Below are positions 48,901 through 59,400 of a stretch of 64,000 bases of DNA, in pieces. Both the position numbers and the translations under genes were made by a program. Below the pieces are notes generated by a model that saw only the letters and a program-made list of their open reading frames with translations, had not been told where the DNA came from and made no database searches. Within the stretch, counting starts at the first letter, position 1; each line of letters begins with the position of its first letter. The DNA comes from Teredinibacter turnerae. GTDB lineage: Bacteria > Pseudomonadota > Gammaproteobacteria > Pseudomonadales > Cellvibrionaceae. The DNA is taken from assembly GCF_037935975.1 (NCBI RefSeq), contig NZ_CP149817.1:1488001-1552000 (forward strand), written 5' to 3'.

Positions 48901-49238
48901 GTTCGCAACGGCCCAACCCATGGCGCTCGCCCTCCCGGTTTGCTCCGCACGAAGAAGACCCTCTGACGGGCTTTGCGAATATTATGGACGTAATGCTAGT
49001 GTTTGCCCTGGGATTAATGCTGGCGCTCGTTGCGCAAAGCAAGGAACTGCGTAAACACTTTAAGTTGGAGCAGCCCGTTAATGTTGCGAGCAGCCGCGAA
49101 CTTTCAGATGCTCCCGAGCTGTTGGAACAAATGCAGCAACGTGATGGCAGCGGTTTGCAGTCTCTGGGGCAGGTTTATCGCGATCCAAAAACCGGCAAAC
49201 TGATATTGATCGAAACCAACCATGCAGCTGCGAACTAG
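48897..49238 (+). CDS. DUF2149 protein, probable ExbD-like partner
   Basis: 113 aa from GTG, overlapping the channel gene by 4 bases. A single membrane helix (about 28-46) starts with [16 protein letters not shown], whose Asp inside the helix parallels the proton-carrying Asp of ExbD/MotB. The C-terminal part ends [16 protein letters not shown], typical of DUF2149. The family is known to co-occur with CobN-like and ExbB-like genes. The stop codon lies within a sequence resembling the end of the MITE found at 28.7 kb. Confidence 0.8.
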   Translation: MSSQRPNPWRSPSRFAPHEEDPLTGFANIMDVMLVFALGLMLALVAQSKELRKHFKLEQPVNVASSRELSDAPELLEQMQQRDGSGLQSLGQVYRDPKTGKLILIETNHAAAN

Positions 49239-49252
49239 TGTTTACAGGCCCT
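49237..49252. repeat. Solitary MITE terminal sequence
   Basis: AGTGTTTACAGGCCCT matches the right terminus of the element at 28712-29054 (AGTGTTAACAGGCCCT) at 15 of 16 bases and is likewise followed by AA. No second end is seen nearby. It begins within the DUF2149 stop codon. Confidence 0.5.
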
Positions 49253-49303
49253 AAGGCCCAGGGCGCGAACCACGTTTTTCTATTTAATTTTTAGGTTGCG
49301 ATT

Positions 49304-50254
49304 GTGTTAATGGTTTCTCTTGCAATTTTACTGCTCTCCTGGTGGCTGGATACCCGTCTGGGTGAGCCTGCGCGGTTTCATCCGTTGGTGGGGTTTGGCA
49401 ATTATGCTGCCTGGCTGGAACGCCATCTAAGGCGACTGCCGCTTTCGGCGCGTTGGCAGGGAATTATCGCACTTTTGCTGGCAATGCTGCCGATTGTACC
49501 GTTTGCGTTTGCCGCTGGGATATTTTCCGGTTGGTTCTATGTGGTGCTAGGCAGTCTGGTGGTCTATTTAGCGATGGCTTACCGGGCATTGCGCGAACAC
49601 GCCTTACATGTTTACCGCGCACTTGAGGCCGAGGACCTGCCGCTGGCACGGCTGGAGATCGCAAAAATAGTTAGCCGCGAAACCGCTGAACTCAGTGAGG
49701 GGGAAGTCTGTACCGCTTGCATAGAATCCGTATTGGAAAATGGCAGCGACGCAATTTTTTCGGCATGGTTTTGGTGGCTGTTATTGGGATTGCCCGGCGT
49801 TGTGTTATATCGGTTGGTTAACACGCTCGATGCAATGTGGGGGTATAAAAATACCCGCTATCGCTATTTCGGTTGGGCGGCGGCACGGGCGGACGACGTT
49901 ATGAATTATTTACCCGCGCGTTCGGTTGCCTGGTGCTATTCACTTGCGGGTAACGCTAAACAGGGTTTGCGCTGTTGGCGGGAACAGGGACACCGTTGGA
50001 AAAGCCCGAACGCTGGCCCGGTTATGGCTGCGGGTGCCGGCAGTTTAACCATCACGCTTGGCGGTGCTGCGCGCTATCATGGCGTAATGCAAACACGTAT
50101 GACGCTAGGTGTGGGTGCTACGCCTGTTGCACAGGACATTTTGCGCGCACTTCATCTGGTGCGCCTGGCGCTGTGGATTTGGCTGGCGCATGCGGTTGTC
50201 GTGTGCGGTGGAATATTTCTCTTATTTTCTTTAAATGAAAGAGGTTTCGTGTGA
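49304..50254 (+). CDS. cbiB: Adenosylcobinamide-phosphate synthase CbiB/CobD
   Basis: 316 aa membrane enzyme that attaches aminopropanol (or its phosphate) to adenosylcobyric acid, late in B12 synthesis or in salvage. Signatures: WWLDTRLGEPARFHPLVGFG at the N-terminus, IVSRETAELSEGEVC with ESVLENGSDA, NTLDAMWGYKNTRYRYFGWAAARADD, and the late SPNAGPVMAAGAGSL. Several hydrophobic helices. The GTG at 49304 is used, with ATG 49310 as an alternative. It lies downstream of the riboswitch operon (65-base gap) and overlaps the next gene by 4 bases. Confidence 0.92.
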   Translation: MLMVSLAILLLSWWLDTRLGEPARFHPLVGFGNYAAWLERHLRRLPLSARWQGIIALLLAMLPIVPFAFAAGIFSGWFYVVLGSLVVYLAMAYRALREHALHVYRALEAEDLPLARLEIAKIVSRETAELSEGEVCTACIESVLENGSDAIFSAWFWWLLLGLPGVVLYRLVNTLDAMWGYKNTRYRYFGWAAARADDVMNYLPARSVAWCYSLAGNAKQGLRCWREQGHRWKSPNAGPVMAAGAGSLTITLGGAARYHGVMQTRMTLGVGATPVAQDILRALHLVRLALWIWLAHAVVVCGGIFLLFSLNERGFV

Positions 50255-51270
50255 AGCCACAGCAAATACACCACGGCGGCAACCTGCTACAAGCGGCGGA
50301 ATTCTGGTCGGTTCCACTTGCGGATTGGCTCGACCTCTCAACCGCCGTCAGCCCTTTCAGTTATCCTCTTGCAAGCCCACCTGCAGCGGTATGGCAACGA
50401 TTGCCCTATTTGAATCCGGAATTTGTTAAGGCGGCGTGCAGTTATTACGGGTGTAAAAGCTTATTGCCGGTCGCGGGCAGCCAGCAGGCTATTGAATTAT
50501 TGCCGGGCCTGTTAAAAGCCGAACGTGTGGCGGTACCTGCGCTGGGATATTCTGAGCACGAGATTCGATGGCAAGTGGCGGGAGCAACCTTGTGCCGCTA
50601 CCACGATATTCATCAGCTGGAAGCACTTATTACGCAAGGTGAATTGCAGGTTGCGGTGGTAATCAACCCGAATAATCCGACAGGCGAAGTTTTTCCACGC
50701 GAAAGAATGCTCAGGCTGGCGGCACTTGCGGCGGCCCATAATACACGTCTGGTTGTCGACGAGGCTTTTGCCGATGCAACGCCGGAAATCAGCCTGGCGG
50801 GCAGCTGCGAGGAAAACGTCATCGTGTTGCGCTCGCTCGGTAAATTTTTTGGCCTTGCCGGGGTGCGGGTTGGTTTTATCGTCGCTGCAGAATCACTGTT
50901 GTCGCAATGGTCTGATGCGGTCGGCCCCTGGGAAATTACCGGCCCCAGCCAGTGGGCTGCGCAACAGGCCCTGCAAGATAACCGCTGGCAGGCCGAGCAG
51001 CGACAACGGTTACAGCAAGCGTCCGCGCAATTGTCGCAACTTTTGCGAACGCGATTCCCCAAGGCGACCGTGGTAAAGCAACCACTTTTTTGTAGCTTGT
51101 ATTTAGCACAAACAACCGGGCCTGCGATTTTTGAACAGCTTGCCCGCAAGGGAATTCTGGTTCGCCTGTTTACACCGTCAAACGCTTACAGCCTGGTGCG
51201 CTTTGGGGGGCTCTCATCATCCTCAGCCTTTGCACGCTTGGCCGAGGCATTAGCGTCATGCCGTTTTTGA
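50251..51270 (+). CDS. cobC: CobC/CobD-type aminotransferase-fold enzyme (threonine-phosphate decarboxylase)
   Basis: 339 aa fold-type I PLP protein. The N-terminal [13 protein letters not shown] and [15 protein letters not shown] are typical of the cobalamin branch. [21 protein letters not shown] and the PLP lysine in [17 protein letters not shown] follow. It should provide (R)-1-amino-2-propanol phosphate for the CbiB step by decarboxylating L-threonine phosphate. It overlaps cbiB by 4 bases and converges on leuA with a 15-base 3' overlap. The name follows proteobacterial cobalamin usage; enterobacteria call the enzyme CobD. Confidence 0.88.
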   Translation: MKPQQIHHGGNLLQAAEFWSVPLADWLDLSTAVSPFSYPLASPPAAVWQRLPYLNPEFVKAACSYYGCKSLLPVAGSQQAIELLPGLLKAERVAVPALGYSEHEIRWQVAGATLCRYHDIHQLEALITQGELQVAVVINPNNPTGEVFPRERMLRLAALAAAHNTRLVVDEAFADATPEISLAGSCEENVIVLRSLGKFFGLAGVRVGFIVAAESLLSQWSDAVGPWEITGPSQWAAQQALQDNRWQAEQRQRLQQASAQLSQLLRTRFPKATVVKQPLFCSLYLAQTTGPAIFEQLARKGILVRLFTPSNAYSLVRFGGLSSSSAFARLAEALASCRF

Positions 51271-52995
51271 CCTATCGTCGGGCACGATAGTTGCGCTGTT
51301 CGAGATTGCGTTGTTTTCGTTTATATCGAGGCCGTTGCTGCGCGCGCGGTTGAGCGCACACGCCAACGCTTTAATGGCCGCTGTGCTGATATTGCCGTCG
51401 CGACCGACCCCAAACACGGTGTGATTGCCGAGCTTTACTTCCATATAACACATTGCTGCGCTATTGGAACCTGCGCCAACAGCGTGCTCGTAGTAATCGA
51501 CTACAAACAGTGGCTGGCCGCAATGGTCCATAAATGCCTGCGCTGCGGCATCCACCGGACCGTTACCGCTGCCAGACAAAACTGCGCGCTCGCCCGATTC
51601 GGCGTTGCATACACTAATCTCAATATTCACACAGTCGGCGGCGCTGTCACGGTACTTACAGCCTTGTACCTGCAGAGGTGTTTTTGCTTCCAAATATTCG
51701 TGTTTAAACAGCGCGACAATATCCGCACTGGACACTTCTTTACCGGTGCTATCGCTGACGGTTTGTACAATGCGGCTGAATTCCATTTGCAGCTTTCGGG
51801 GCAATTCGAAACCTTCCGCTTGTTGCAGTAAATAACTTACGCCGCCTTTGCCAGACTGCGAGTTAACTCGCACCACCGCATCGTAGCTGCGGTTTACGTC
51901 CGCTGGGTCGATGGGCAAGTAGGGCACTTGCCAAAACCCTGTGGTTGATTGCACAGCAAAGCCCTTTTTAATCGCATCCTGATGCGAACCGGAAAATGCG
52001 GTATAGACCAACTCGCCCGCATACGGATGGCGAGGGTGAACCGGCAATTGGTTGCACTCTTCCACCAGGCGCTTTACCCGGTCGATGTCGGAAAAATCCA
52101 GCGCGGGGTGAATACCTTGGGAATACAGGTTAAGTGCGAGTGTTACCAGGTCCACATTGCCGGTGCGCTCGCCATTGCCGAACAGACAACCTTCCACCCG
52201 GTCTGCACCGGCCATAATCGCAAGCTCGGCTGCCGCAACAGCGGTGCCGCGGTCATTGTGCGGGTGCACACTTAAAATAATATTTTTCCGTTGCGCCAGG
52301 TTGCGGTGCATCCATTCTATTTGATCTGCATAGGTGTTGGGCGTGCTCATCTCCACCGTTGCCGGTAAATTTAAAATGACTTTTTCATGCGCAGCTGGGC
52401 TCCATGCGGCAACCACGGCATCGCACACGTCTTTGGCAAATTCAATTTCGGTGGAGGAGAAGCACTCGGGCGAATATTGATAGGTCCACTGGGTTTCCGG
52501 TTGTGCTGCACAACGGGACTTGCAAATTTTAGTGGCGTCCACCGCGATGCGTTTTACACCGGCACGGTCTGTGTTGTACACGATACGGCGAAACTGCGGT
52601 GAAAGAGGGTTGTACACATGCAGAATTACCCGTTTCGCGCCCTTAACACTGGCGATGGTTTTTTCAATCAAATCTTCGCGCGCCTGCGTTAATACCTCGA
52701 TTGTCACATCGTCGGGAATGCGGCTTTCCTCAATTAATTTACGCACGAAATTAAAATCGGTTTCAGATGCCGATGGAAAGCCAACTTCAATCTCTTTAAA
52801 ACCTATGGTGACCAGTTCCTCGAAAAAACGCAGCTTGGTGGCAATGCTCATTGGGTCGATCAGCGATTGGTTACCGTCACGCAAATCGGTACTCATCCAA
52901 ATTGGTGGCTTGGTAATCTGAACATTTGGCCACTGCCGGTCGCGCAATGGCACCGGGCTAAAACGCGGGTATTTGCTGGCTGGGTCGCTGATCAT
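51256..52995 (-). CDS. leuA: 2-isopropylmalate synthase
   Basis: 579 aa, the longer LeuA type. First committed step of leucine synthesis: acetyl-CoA plus 2-oxoisovalerate. The N-terminal TIM barrel carries [16 protein letters not shown] (metal Asp and catalytic Arg) and [19 protein letters not shown] (His-x-His ligands). [20 protein letters not shown] is the second signature. The C-terminal LeuA dimer/allosteric domain (about 430-570) ends in [21 protein letters not shown]. It is divergent from an Lrp-family gene and runs convergent with the cobC gene. Confidence 0.96.
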   Translation of the reverse strand: MISDPASKYPRFSPVPLRDRQWPNVQITKPPIWMSTDLRDGNQSLIDPMSIATKLRFFEELVTIGFKEIEVGFPSASETDFNFVRKLIEESRIPDDVTIEVLTQAREDLIEKTIASVKGAKRVILHVYNPLSPQFRRIVYNTDRAGVKRIAVDATKICKSRCAAQPETQWTYQYSPECFSSTEIEFAKDVCDAVVAAWSPAAHEKVILNLPATVEMSTPNTYADQIEWMHRNLAQRKNIILSVHPHNDRGTAVAAAELAIMAGADRVEGCLFGNGERTGNVDLVTLALNLYSQGIHPALDFSDIDRVKRLVEECNQLPVHPRHPYAGELVYTAFSGSHQDAIKKGFAVQSTTGFWQVPYLPIDPADVNRSYDAVVRVNSQSGKGGVSYLLQQAEGFELPRKLQMEFSRIVQTVSDSTGKEVSSADIVALFKHEYLEAKTPLQVQGCKYRDSAADCVNIEISVCNAESGERAVLSGSGNGPVDAAAQAFMDHCGQPLFVVDYYEHAVGAGSNSAAMCYMEVKLGNHTVFGVGRDGNISTAAIKALACALNRARSNGLDINENNAISNSATIVPDDRSKTA

Positions 52996-53023
52996 AAGTC
53001 GCTTCTCTCCAAAAGGTGTATTT

Positions 53024-53139
53024 TCTAAACGCCTACAATTGGAACTGGTGTGTGGGTATAAACCGTAAAGCAGCGGGCGCCTTGTGGACGCGCGGTGTTT
53101 TTCCCCTGGGGGCGCGGGTAGCGTCAGCAGGCGTTTAGA
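53024..53139 (-). promoter_or_regulatory. Leader of leuA bounded by an 11-bp inverted repeat
   Basis: AGGCGTTTAGA (53129-53139) and TCTAAACGCCT (53024-53034) are perfect inverses enclosing GC-rich sequence that can itself fold. Transcribed with leuA, this would form a long stem 30 bases before the start codon. On the minus strand the enclosed part contains CTGCTGACGCTA, which holds three Leu codons in one frame, but I found no start codon for a leader peptide. An attenuator is therefore unproven. Confidence 0.4.
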
Positions 53140-53263
53140 TGGGGTAAAGATTACAGGAGGAGGAGAGACAGCCGATTGCTAAAATTGCGCTTTTAGTGGT
53201 TTTTAAAGGTTGAATATAGCTAAAATAGTCATAAAATTGATATAAAATGCTCATCTATAGTAA

Positions 53264-53746
53264 ATGTTGGCTATTTATATGACGGTAGACCGCTTTGATC
53301 GACTGATTTTGAACGAATTGCAGCGCAACGGGCGTGTTTCCAATCAGGAGCTGGCCGATGCCATTAGCCTTTCTCCTTCGCCCTGCCTGCGCCGCACCCG
53401 CGCGTTGGAAGAGGCGGGATTGATCGATGGCTACGTGGCACTGCTGAATGCCCGCAAGCTCGGCCTGACGCTGATGGCGTTTATCCAGATCAGCATGGAC
53501 CGCCACACCCCGGATCGGTTTGCCCACTTCGAGCAGGCCGTCGAGCGTTGCCCGGAGGTTCTGGAATGCCATCTCATCACCGGCCAATCTGCCGATTATT
53601 TGTTAAAAGTCATAGTGAAAGATATGGATGCTTACCAACAGTTTTTACTGCAAACACTGACCCGTATCGACGGAGTGAGCGGTGTGCATTCGTCCTTCGT
53701 GATGAAATCACCGGTGCGCAAAACCGCATTGCCATTGGATATGTAA
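53264..53746 (+). CDS. Lrp/AsnC-family transcriptional regulator
   Basis: 160 aa; ATG 53279 is a plausible alternative start. N-terminal helix-turn-helix (DRLILNELQRNGRVSNQELADAISLSPSPCLRRTRALEEAGLIDGY split over two helices) and a C-terminal RAM ligand domain (about 70-150, with GQSADYLLKVIVKDMDAY). Such regulators sense amino acids. Divergent placement 268 bases from leuA suggests it controls leuA, itself, or both. Confidence 0.9.
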   Translation: MLAIYMTVDRFDRLILNELQRNGRVSNQELADAISLSPSPCLRRTRALEEAGLIDGYVALLNARKLGLTLMAFIQISMDRHTPDRFAHFEQAVERCPEVLECHLITGQSADYLLKVIVKDMDAYQQFLLQTLTRIDGVSGVHSSFVMKSPVRKTALPLDM

Positions 53747-53950
53747 AGCAAGGCCTGTTTAAACGCGGCGAACTGCGCAAGGCTGTTCGAATTTGCAAGC
53801 GGAGCCTGCCGGACGTAAACCGAGTGCATGTGCCAGTATTCTGGCGATTGAGACGGTGGTCTGCGACTTGTCGATTGGTTGCCCGCCAGGAGTTGTGTGA
53901 TTGAGCGAGAGTGCTGTATATTAATACAGTTTTCTCATTCGGGCGGCTCG

Positions 53951-55231
53951 ATGAATTTACAGACCAAACTAAGTGTACTAGCCGATGCGGCAAAGTACGA
54001 TGCTTCCTGTGCGAGCAGTGGCTCCGTTAAACGTAATTCGGTTGGAGGTAAAGGCGTTGGCTCCACGTCTGGAGGTATGGGCATCTGCCACAGTTATGCG
54101 CCTGATGGTCGCTGTATTTCGCTGCTCAAAATTCTGCTCACAAACTTTTGTATTTACGAATGCAGCTATTGCGTGAATCGCGCATCCAGCTCTGTGAAAC
54201 GCGCGCGTTTTAGCGTTGACGAGGTGGTGAACCTGACGCTGGATTTTTACAAACGCAATTATATTGAAGGCTTGTTTTTAAGCTCTGGCATTATCCAGTC
54301 GTCTGATTACACTATGGAGCAGTTAGTCAATGTTGCGCGCACGTTGCGCAAGGTTCACGACTTTAGAGGGTATATCCATCTTAAAACCATCCCTGATGCG
54401 AGCCCTGAGTTATTGCAGGAAGCGGGGCTCTATGCGGACCGTCTCAGTATTAATATAGAGCTGCCGTCCAAGCAAGCGTTAACGCTTTACGCACCGGAGA
54501 AAAACCCGGCAACCATACATCGCTCAATGGGGCAGTTGCGCCACCATATTGATGAATCAAAAGAAAGCCGACAACAGGCCAGCAAAATTATTTCTTCCAC
54601 CAAGCGGAAACCGAGTAAACCTTCGCGCTTTATTTATTCTCCTGCGGGGCAGAGTACGCAAATGATCGTGGGTGCGGATGCGTCCTCCGATAGTAAAATA
54701 CTCACGCTATCCAATTACTTGTACGGCAAATACCAAATGCGACGGGTGTACTATTCTGCATTTAGTCCAATTCCGGATGCGGCACAAATGTTACCTGCGA
54801 AAGCGCCTCCACTGGTGCGCGAACACCGGCTGTATCAGGCCGATTGGTTATTGCGGTTTTACGGTTTTACCGTCGACGAAATCAGTCAACCCAATGATGA
54901 GCGCGGTGGCATGCTCGATTTGGATATCGATCCAAAATTATCCTGGGCTATTCGCAACCGGGATTTCTTTCCAGTGAATATAAACCGTGCACCGAAAGAA
55001 GCGCTGTTGCGGGTTCCTGGCATTGGTGCCATTGGTGCAAAAAAAGTGATGCAGTCTCGCCAGTTCAGGCGTTTGCGATTTGGCGACCTGGCCAAGTGCG
55101 GGCTTTCGGTAAAAAAGGTCGCGCCGTTTATTGAAGCAGCAGATTACAGTCCTGATGCGAGACTGCTGGAAAGTGAGCATCTCAAAACTCACTTCGTGGA
55201 ACGCTCTTCTCCGCAGATGGCGCTTTTCTGA
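53951..55231 (+). CDS. Putative DNA modification/repair radical SAM protein
   Basis: I start at ATG 53951 (MNLQTKLSVLADAAKYDASC); the open frame runs 24 codons further up without family sequence. The radical SAM cluster motif is CIYECSYC (CxxxCxxC), preceded by GGMGICHSYAPDGRCISLLKILLTNF. Near the C-terminus is a helix-hairpin-helix (VPGIGAIGAKKVMQSRQF) of DNA-binding type. This is the conserved family always paired with a partner DNA-repair protein, which follows 10 bases later. The pair's true substrate is not established as far as I know. Confidence 0.88.
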   Translation: MNLQTKLSVLADAAKYDASCASSGSVKRNSVGGKGVGSTSGGMGICHSYAPDGRCISLLKILLTNFCIYECSYCVNRASSSVKRARFSVDEVVNLTLDFYKRNYIEGLFLSSGIIQSSDYTMEQLVNVARTLRKVHDFRGYIHLKTIPDASPELLQEAGLYADRLSINIELPSKQALTLYAPEKNPATIHRSMGQLRHHIDESKESRQQASKIISSTKRKPSKPSRFIYSPAGQSTQMIVGADASSDSKILTLSNYLYGKYQMRRVYYSAFSPIPDAAQMLPAKAPPLVREHRLYQADWLLRFYGFTVDEISQPNDERGGMLDLDIDPKLSWAIRNRDFFPVNINRAPKEALLRVPGIGAIGAKKVMQSRQFRRLRFGDLAKCGLSVKKVAPFIEAADYSPDARLLESEHLKTHFVERSSPQMALF

Positions 55232-55241
55232 GTATAAAAAC

Positions 55242-56093
55242 ATGTACTGCATTGAAGTCACCTGTTTTGAACAATGGCGAACAGTCGCTCGCGCGCTGCT
55301 GCAACGCCATGTAGACCCTGCCAGTGTAGCCTGGCAGCGAGACGACCAGCCTTCGCTGCTGGCTGCGTTTAGCGAAGATTATGAAGCCTTACCTGTGCTT
55401 ACACCGAGCCTGTCAGTTTCGCAAGAATTTTTACAGCTTGCAGAAAGTGTCGCTTGTTGCCGGGACGATGCTCGGTGGGCATTGCTGTACCGTGTTGTAT
55501 GGCGGCTGATTTTTGAAGACAAGCGCTTGCTCGATGATCGTCTTGATACTGATGTCGCTCGATTACTGGTAATGCATAAGGCGGTATCGCGTAACGCACA
55601 TAAAATGAAAGCGTTTGTTCGCTTTCGCAAGCTGGAAATTCCGCACGAATATTACGTCGCCTGGTTTGAACCGGAACATTTAATTGTTCCTCGCACCGCG
55701 CCGTTTTTTGTCAAACGGTTTAATTCCATGTGCTGGTCTATCTGCACGCCCGACTGCTGCGTCCATTGGGATACAGCGAAGCTGGTGTTTTCCCCGGGGT
55801 TGCCCCAGGCACCACAAATAAGCGATCAGGTTGAAGAGCTGTGGTGCCAGTACTACGCCAGTATTTTTAACCCCGCTCGCCTCAAACTGCAGGCCATGCA
55901 AAGCGAAATGCCAAAAAAATACTGGAAAAACCTGCCGGAAGCTCCACTAATAACCCAGCTTACCCGCAACGCCAGCGCTCGGACGACAACAATGCTCTCT
56001 GATACCAGAAAAAATGGCTGGTCGAAAACTGAGAACTCGCAGTTTATAAGGGAAAAGCAAGCAGCACTGCGCGCGGCCAGACGAGACACTTGA
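55242..56093 (+). CDS. Partner DNA-repair protein (TIGR03915-type)
   Basis: 283 aa from ATG 55242 (MYCIEVTCFEQWRTVARALL), chosen because the family begins here; the longer frame from 55131 overlaps the radical SAM gene. Features: WALLYRVVWRL, MHKAVSRNAHKMKAFVRFRK and FKPEHLI-like segments (here WFEPEHLIVPRTAPFFVKRF), then VHWDTAKLVFSPG. In other genomes the domain is often fused to a uracil-DNA-glycosylase-like domain; here that domain is absent and the basic tail (REKQAALRAARRDT) ends the protein. Co-transcribed with the radical SAM gene. Confidence 0.82.
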   Translation: MYCIEVTCFEQWRTVARALLQRHVDPASVAWQRDDQPSLLAAFSEDYEALPVLTPSLSVSQEFLQLAESVACCRDDARWALLYRVVWRLIFEDKRLLDDRLDTDVARLLVMHKAVSRNAHKMKAFVRFRKLEIPHEYYVAWFEPEHLIVPRTAPFFVKRFNSMCWSICTPDCCVHWDTAKLVFSPGLPQAPQISDQVEELWCQYYASIFNPARLKLQAMQSEMPKKYWKNLPEAPLITQLTRNASARTTTMLSDTRKNGWSKTENSQFIREKQAALRAARRDT

Positions 56094-56435
56094 ACTCCTA
56101 CTGGTACTGCACGAGGTCAAGTACCTATAAAAGTGGCTAAGGCGAGGTAATGGCGCCGAAGTGGCTATTGGTGTTCAGCTGGAATACCCCGGCGTGATCT
56201 GGGTTCGCCGTTGGTGCGGTGATGTGGTTGTCGGGCTCTTCAGCTGCATGGGTTGACGTATCAAGCCGCTCATTTTTATCTCTCAATAGTCAACCGGTAT
56301 CGTTTATAAGCGGCATGCTTTCGGCAATATCTAATTTCATACAGAAATTGATTCTTTCCTGTTAATTTGAGATGGGAAACCTGTTAACGTTTGGTTTTAA
56401 ACGACTAAATGACAATAACAGCGGAAGTGAAATGT
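56094..56435. other. Intergenic region, nothing recognised
   Basis: Holds the promoter of the FG-GAP lipoprotein. GGAAGTG about 10 bases before ATG 56436 is the ribosome site. No repeat or RNA gene seen. Confidence 0.4.
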
Positions 56436-59400
56436 ATGAAATTTGACCGATTTGTAGGGTTGGCGACGCTAGGGCTCTTCTTGGCTGCCTGTGGTGGCAA
56501 TGGAGGATCGGATTCCTCGTCCAAACTTATAGAAGATTGGGCGGATAAAGTTGCCGAAGACCCATCAACGCAGACGAGTACCGAACTAAAAGACGCCTAC
56601 TGGGGGTATGCTCAGGCGCTCTATTCTGGGAGCATGGCTGATGCCGATACGAATCCACAAAATGTGCAGGCTGCGTCGCGTTATCTGTTGAGTGACTCCA
56701 GTTTGGATGTGGCCTCATTGCTCAATTACATCATTTATAGCGCGCTTGATCCCTATTTTGAAAGTACGGTATCGGCACCTCAATTGAGTCACACGAAACC
56801 GCTCGTAGAGTTAGTGGTCTCCGCCCTGGCTAAGCAGAAAAAGGTGAATAATAAGGGACAGCAGAAAACATCCAGTGACTCTTTTCCTTGTTATTTTTCA
56901 GGTAGCGTGTCTGTTGATGGCAATCTGGATGAAAACGGTACGGGAACCGTGTCTATCGAATTTTCGAGCTGCATGGAGTTTTACGGCACGGCAGACGGCA
57001 GTGCCGTTGTTCGCATCGATGTCATGGAGCAAGATGAGTACGCCTCAACGTTCTACTACAACAAGGTCAATCTCAATATTGAAGACGTCGAACATTGGGA
57101 AGTAACAGGCTATTCCAGTGAAAATTATTCGTTGCTGCGAGATGACTCCGACGTAGGGCTGCTGCTCACTAACCTGTATTCGGGTGAACAGTATCTTGAA
57201 AATATTGAGCGCACTGTCGTAGTTGACAGTTATGGTTACGCTTCTCGAGCCTTAATGACTGGGGATATCAGTATTGGATCTATTGGGACGCTGAGTATTG
57301 CTACTTATTTTCAAGCAGGCGATGAACAGACAGATGCATATACGTCGTTTGAGTTCGACGGTTCGGGAAGCAGCATTGCAACGCTTGAGGTAGGTGTCGA
57401 CCGTGTTAAATTACTACTCGATTCAGATGGTAACGGAGAGGCGGAAAGCGGGCTCCTATATGAAGACTTGTACGATTTTTACGTATCGGATTTGAGTAAT
57501 GTGCAATTGTCGCCTATAGCACAGCTCTCGTTTTCCCCAAGAGTATATGGTGTTTGGGTAAGCGGATCATCGAATCTTTCTACCCTCGACTCAATAGTCG
57601 TCGATGGAGATTATTACGATCCGGATACGCCACACAGTGAACTTGAAGCTCATTACGAGTGGACCTTAAATGGTGAGGTTTTAACACAATTCACGTCCGA
57701 CACTTTGCCCCCGGGTACGGCCGTATATGGTGACAGCTTACAAGTGAGGCTCGCTGTCTTCGACGGCTACAACACAGGTTACAGTCAACCTTTGGACATT
57801 GATCTGGTGGACTCTCCGTTAGAGGTTACCTTATCTGACGTGCCTGAATGGGTTGCAGCGGGAGAACTGGTTAGTTTTTCGGTCGTACTTTATGACGCCG
57901 ATACCCGCGATACCACGCAGTTACAACCGCTACTCGCCTATGGGCCGGAAGGCACGGACATTACTTCTGACGGCGCTGTTGAATGGACCTCAGCGGCGCA
58001 GCTGTTTAACAGCACTAAAGTACATTTTGGCTTTATGCTTGAAGAAGGCGGGGAGGTGACTGATGTTGTAGTCAATGTAAGAAGTGCCGACGCTGCTATT
58101 CCCATCGCGCGTTCTGGAATCGAGGTTCCCTATTCAGACAGATCAACGCATGTTGGAAATTTTCTGGTTGCGGATGGTATGGAAATCATTACTACAGACA
58201 ATAAACAGCGTCTTTTTGCCTTAAAGACCGATGAAGATTCTGGTGTTTACCAGGCCTGGATGTATCCATACAGTATTTCCGAAAGTAGTGGTGATAGTAT
58301 CGTACAGGTAGCGCTTGCGAACTTGGATGATGATGAGAGCAGTGAGATTTTGGTTGCGACTCCCGACGGTGTGTACGTGATATGGGACGAGTACTCGCTG
58401 GCAACACGTATACTGACCATGGCAGATGGAAGTGATTCTATTATGGGGTTCGCAGTTGCAGACGCTGATAACAATGGCGAAACTGAAATTGCGTTGCTAT
58501 CCGGTGGCTGGTCCGGCGCACGAAGACTTACGGTCTACAGCCTGCTTGAAACTGCAACAGAAGTGTTTGATGTAACCTTATCCGATACTACGAAAGAAAT
58601 TATTTTTAGTAATGTGGATGCTGATCCAGCGTTAGAACTTATCACCAATGACGGTTTTGTTTATGACGGTGCTACATGGCAAAATCAATGGTTTTATGGC
58701 GCAGGATTTGGCGGTGATTTTGTGGCCGCGGGTGATATAAATGGTGATGGATTAGAAGAAATTATTGGCGGTAGCAGTTGGGGCGACATCACGGTGTATT
58801 CTCTCGCTACTAAACAGGCGATTGCGACCTTGGAAAACTTTAATACCTGCTCTCTACTTTCCGATAATGTGGATAATGATAGCGCCGATGAATTGCTGGT
58901 TGGTGATTGCCAATGGGGCAATATTTCTGCTTACAGTGAGGTTAATGGTAATTTGATTTCAGAGTGGAGCATAAATACGCAGGGGCATGGTGCCAAAGGT
59001 ATCGCCGTGGGTGACATCGATAGTGATGATGAAATGGAAGTTATGTGGGGGATGGGGCAGAGCTCTAGTGGGGCTGATCATTTTGTGATTGTAGATGTGC
59101 TCCCTCAGCCAGTGATCAAGGGAGCGGACTCTGATCTCCCCCAATTGGATTCTTTCATGACTGCTGGTTGGGCCAACATCACACCGGATGAGCACAAAGC
59201 GGTATTTATCGTTCCCACAACCAATAGTGATTATGACGGGCAGCGCCTGGTGTATATGGACGAAAATGGTCGCTACACTGTATCGCAGCAGATTTCAGAC
59301 AACTGGCAGGGCGGCCGCTATGGTGTGATAACGGATTTTGATAAAAATGGTTACGACGATATATTTCTCGCTACCGCAGAATTGTATGATGGCGGATTCA

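Noticed and set aside
48457-49238. The ExbB/DUF2149 pair as the general TonB motor or a flagellar stator
   Set aside because: The second protein is DUF2149, not ExbD or MotB, and both genes are fused by spacing to the CobN-like gene under a B12 riboswitch.
53264-53279. Choosing between the two Lrp start codons
   Set aside because: Neither ATG has a clear ribosome site, so I left the longer form and noted the alternative.
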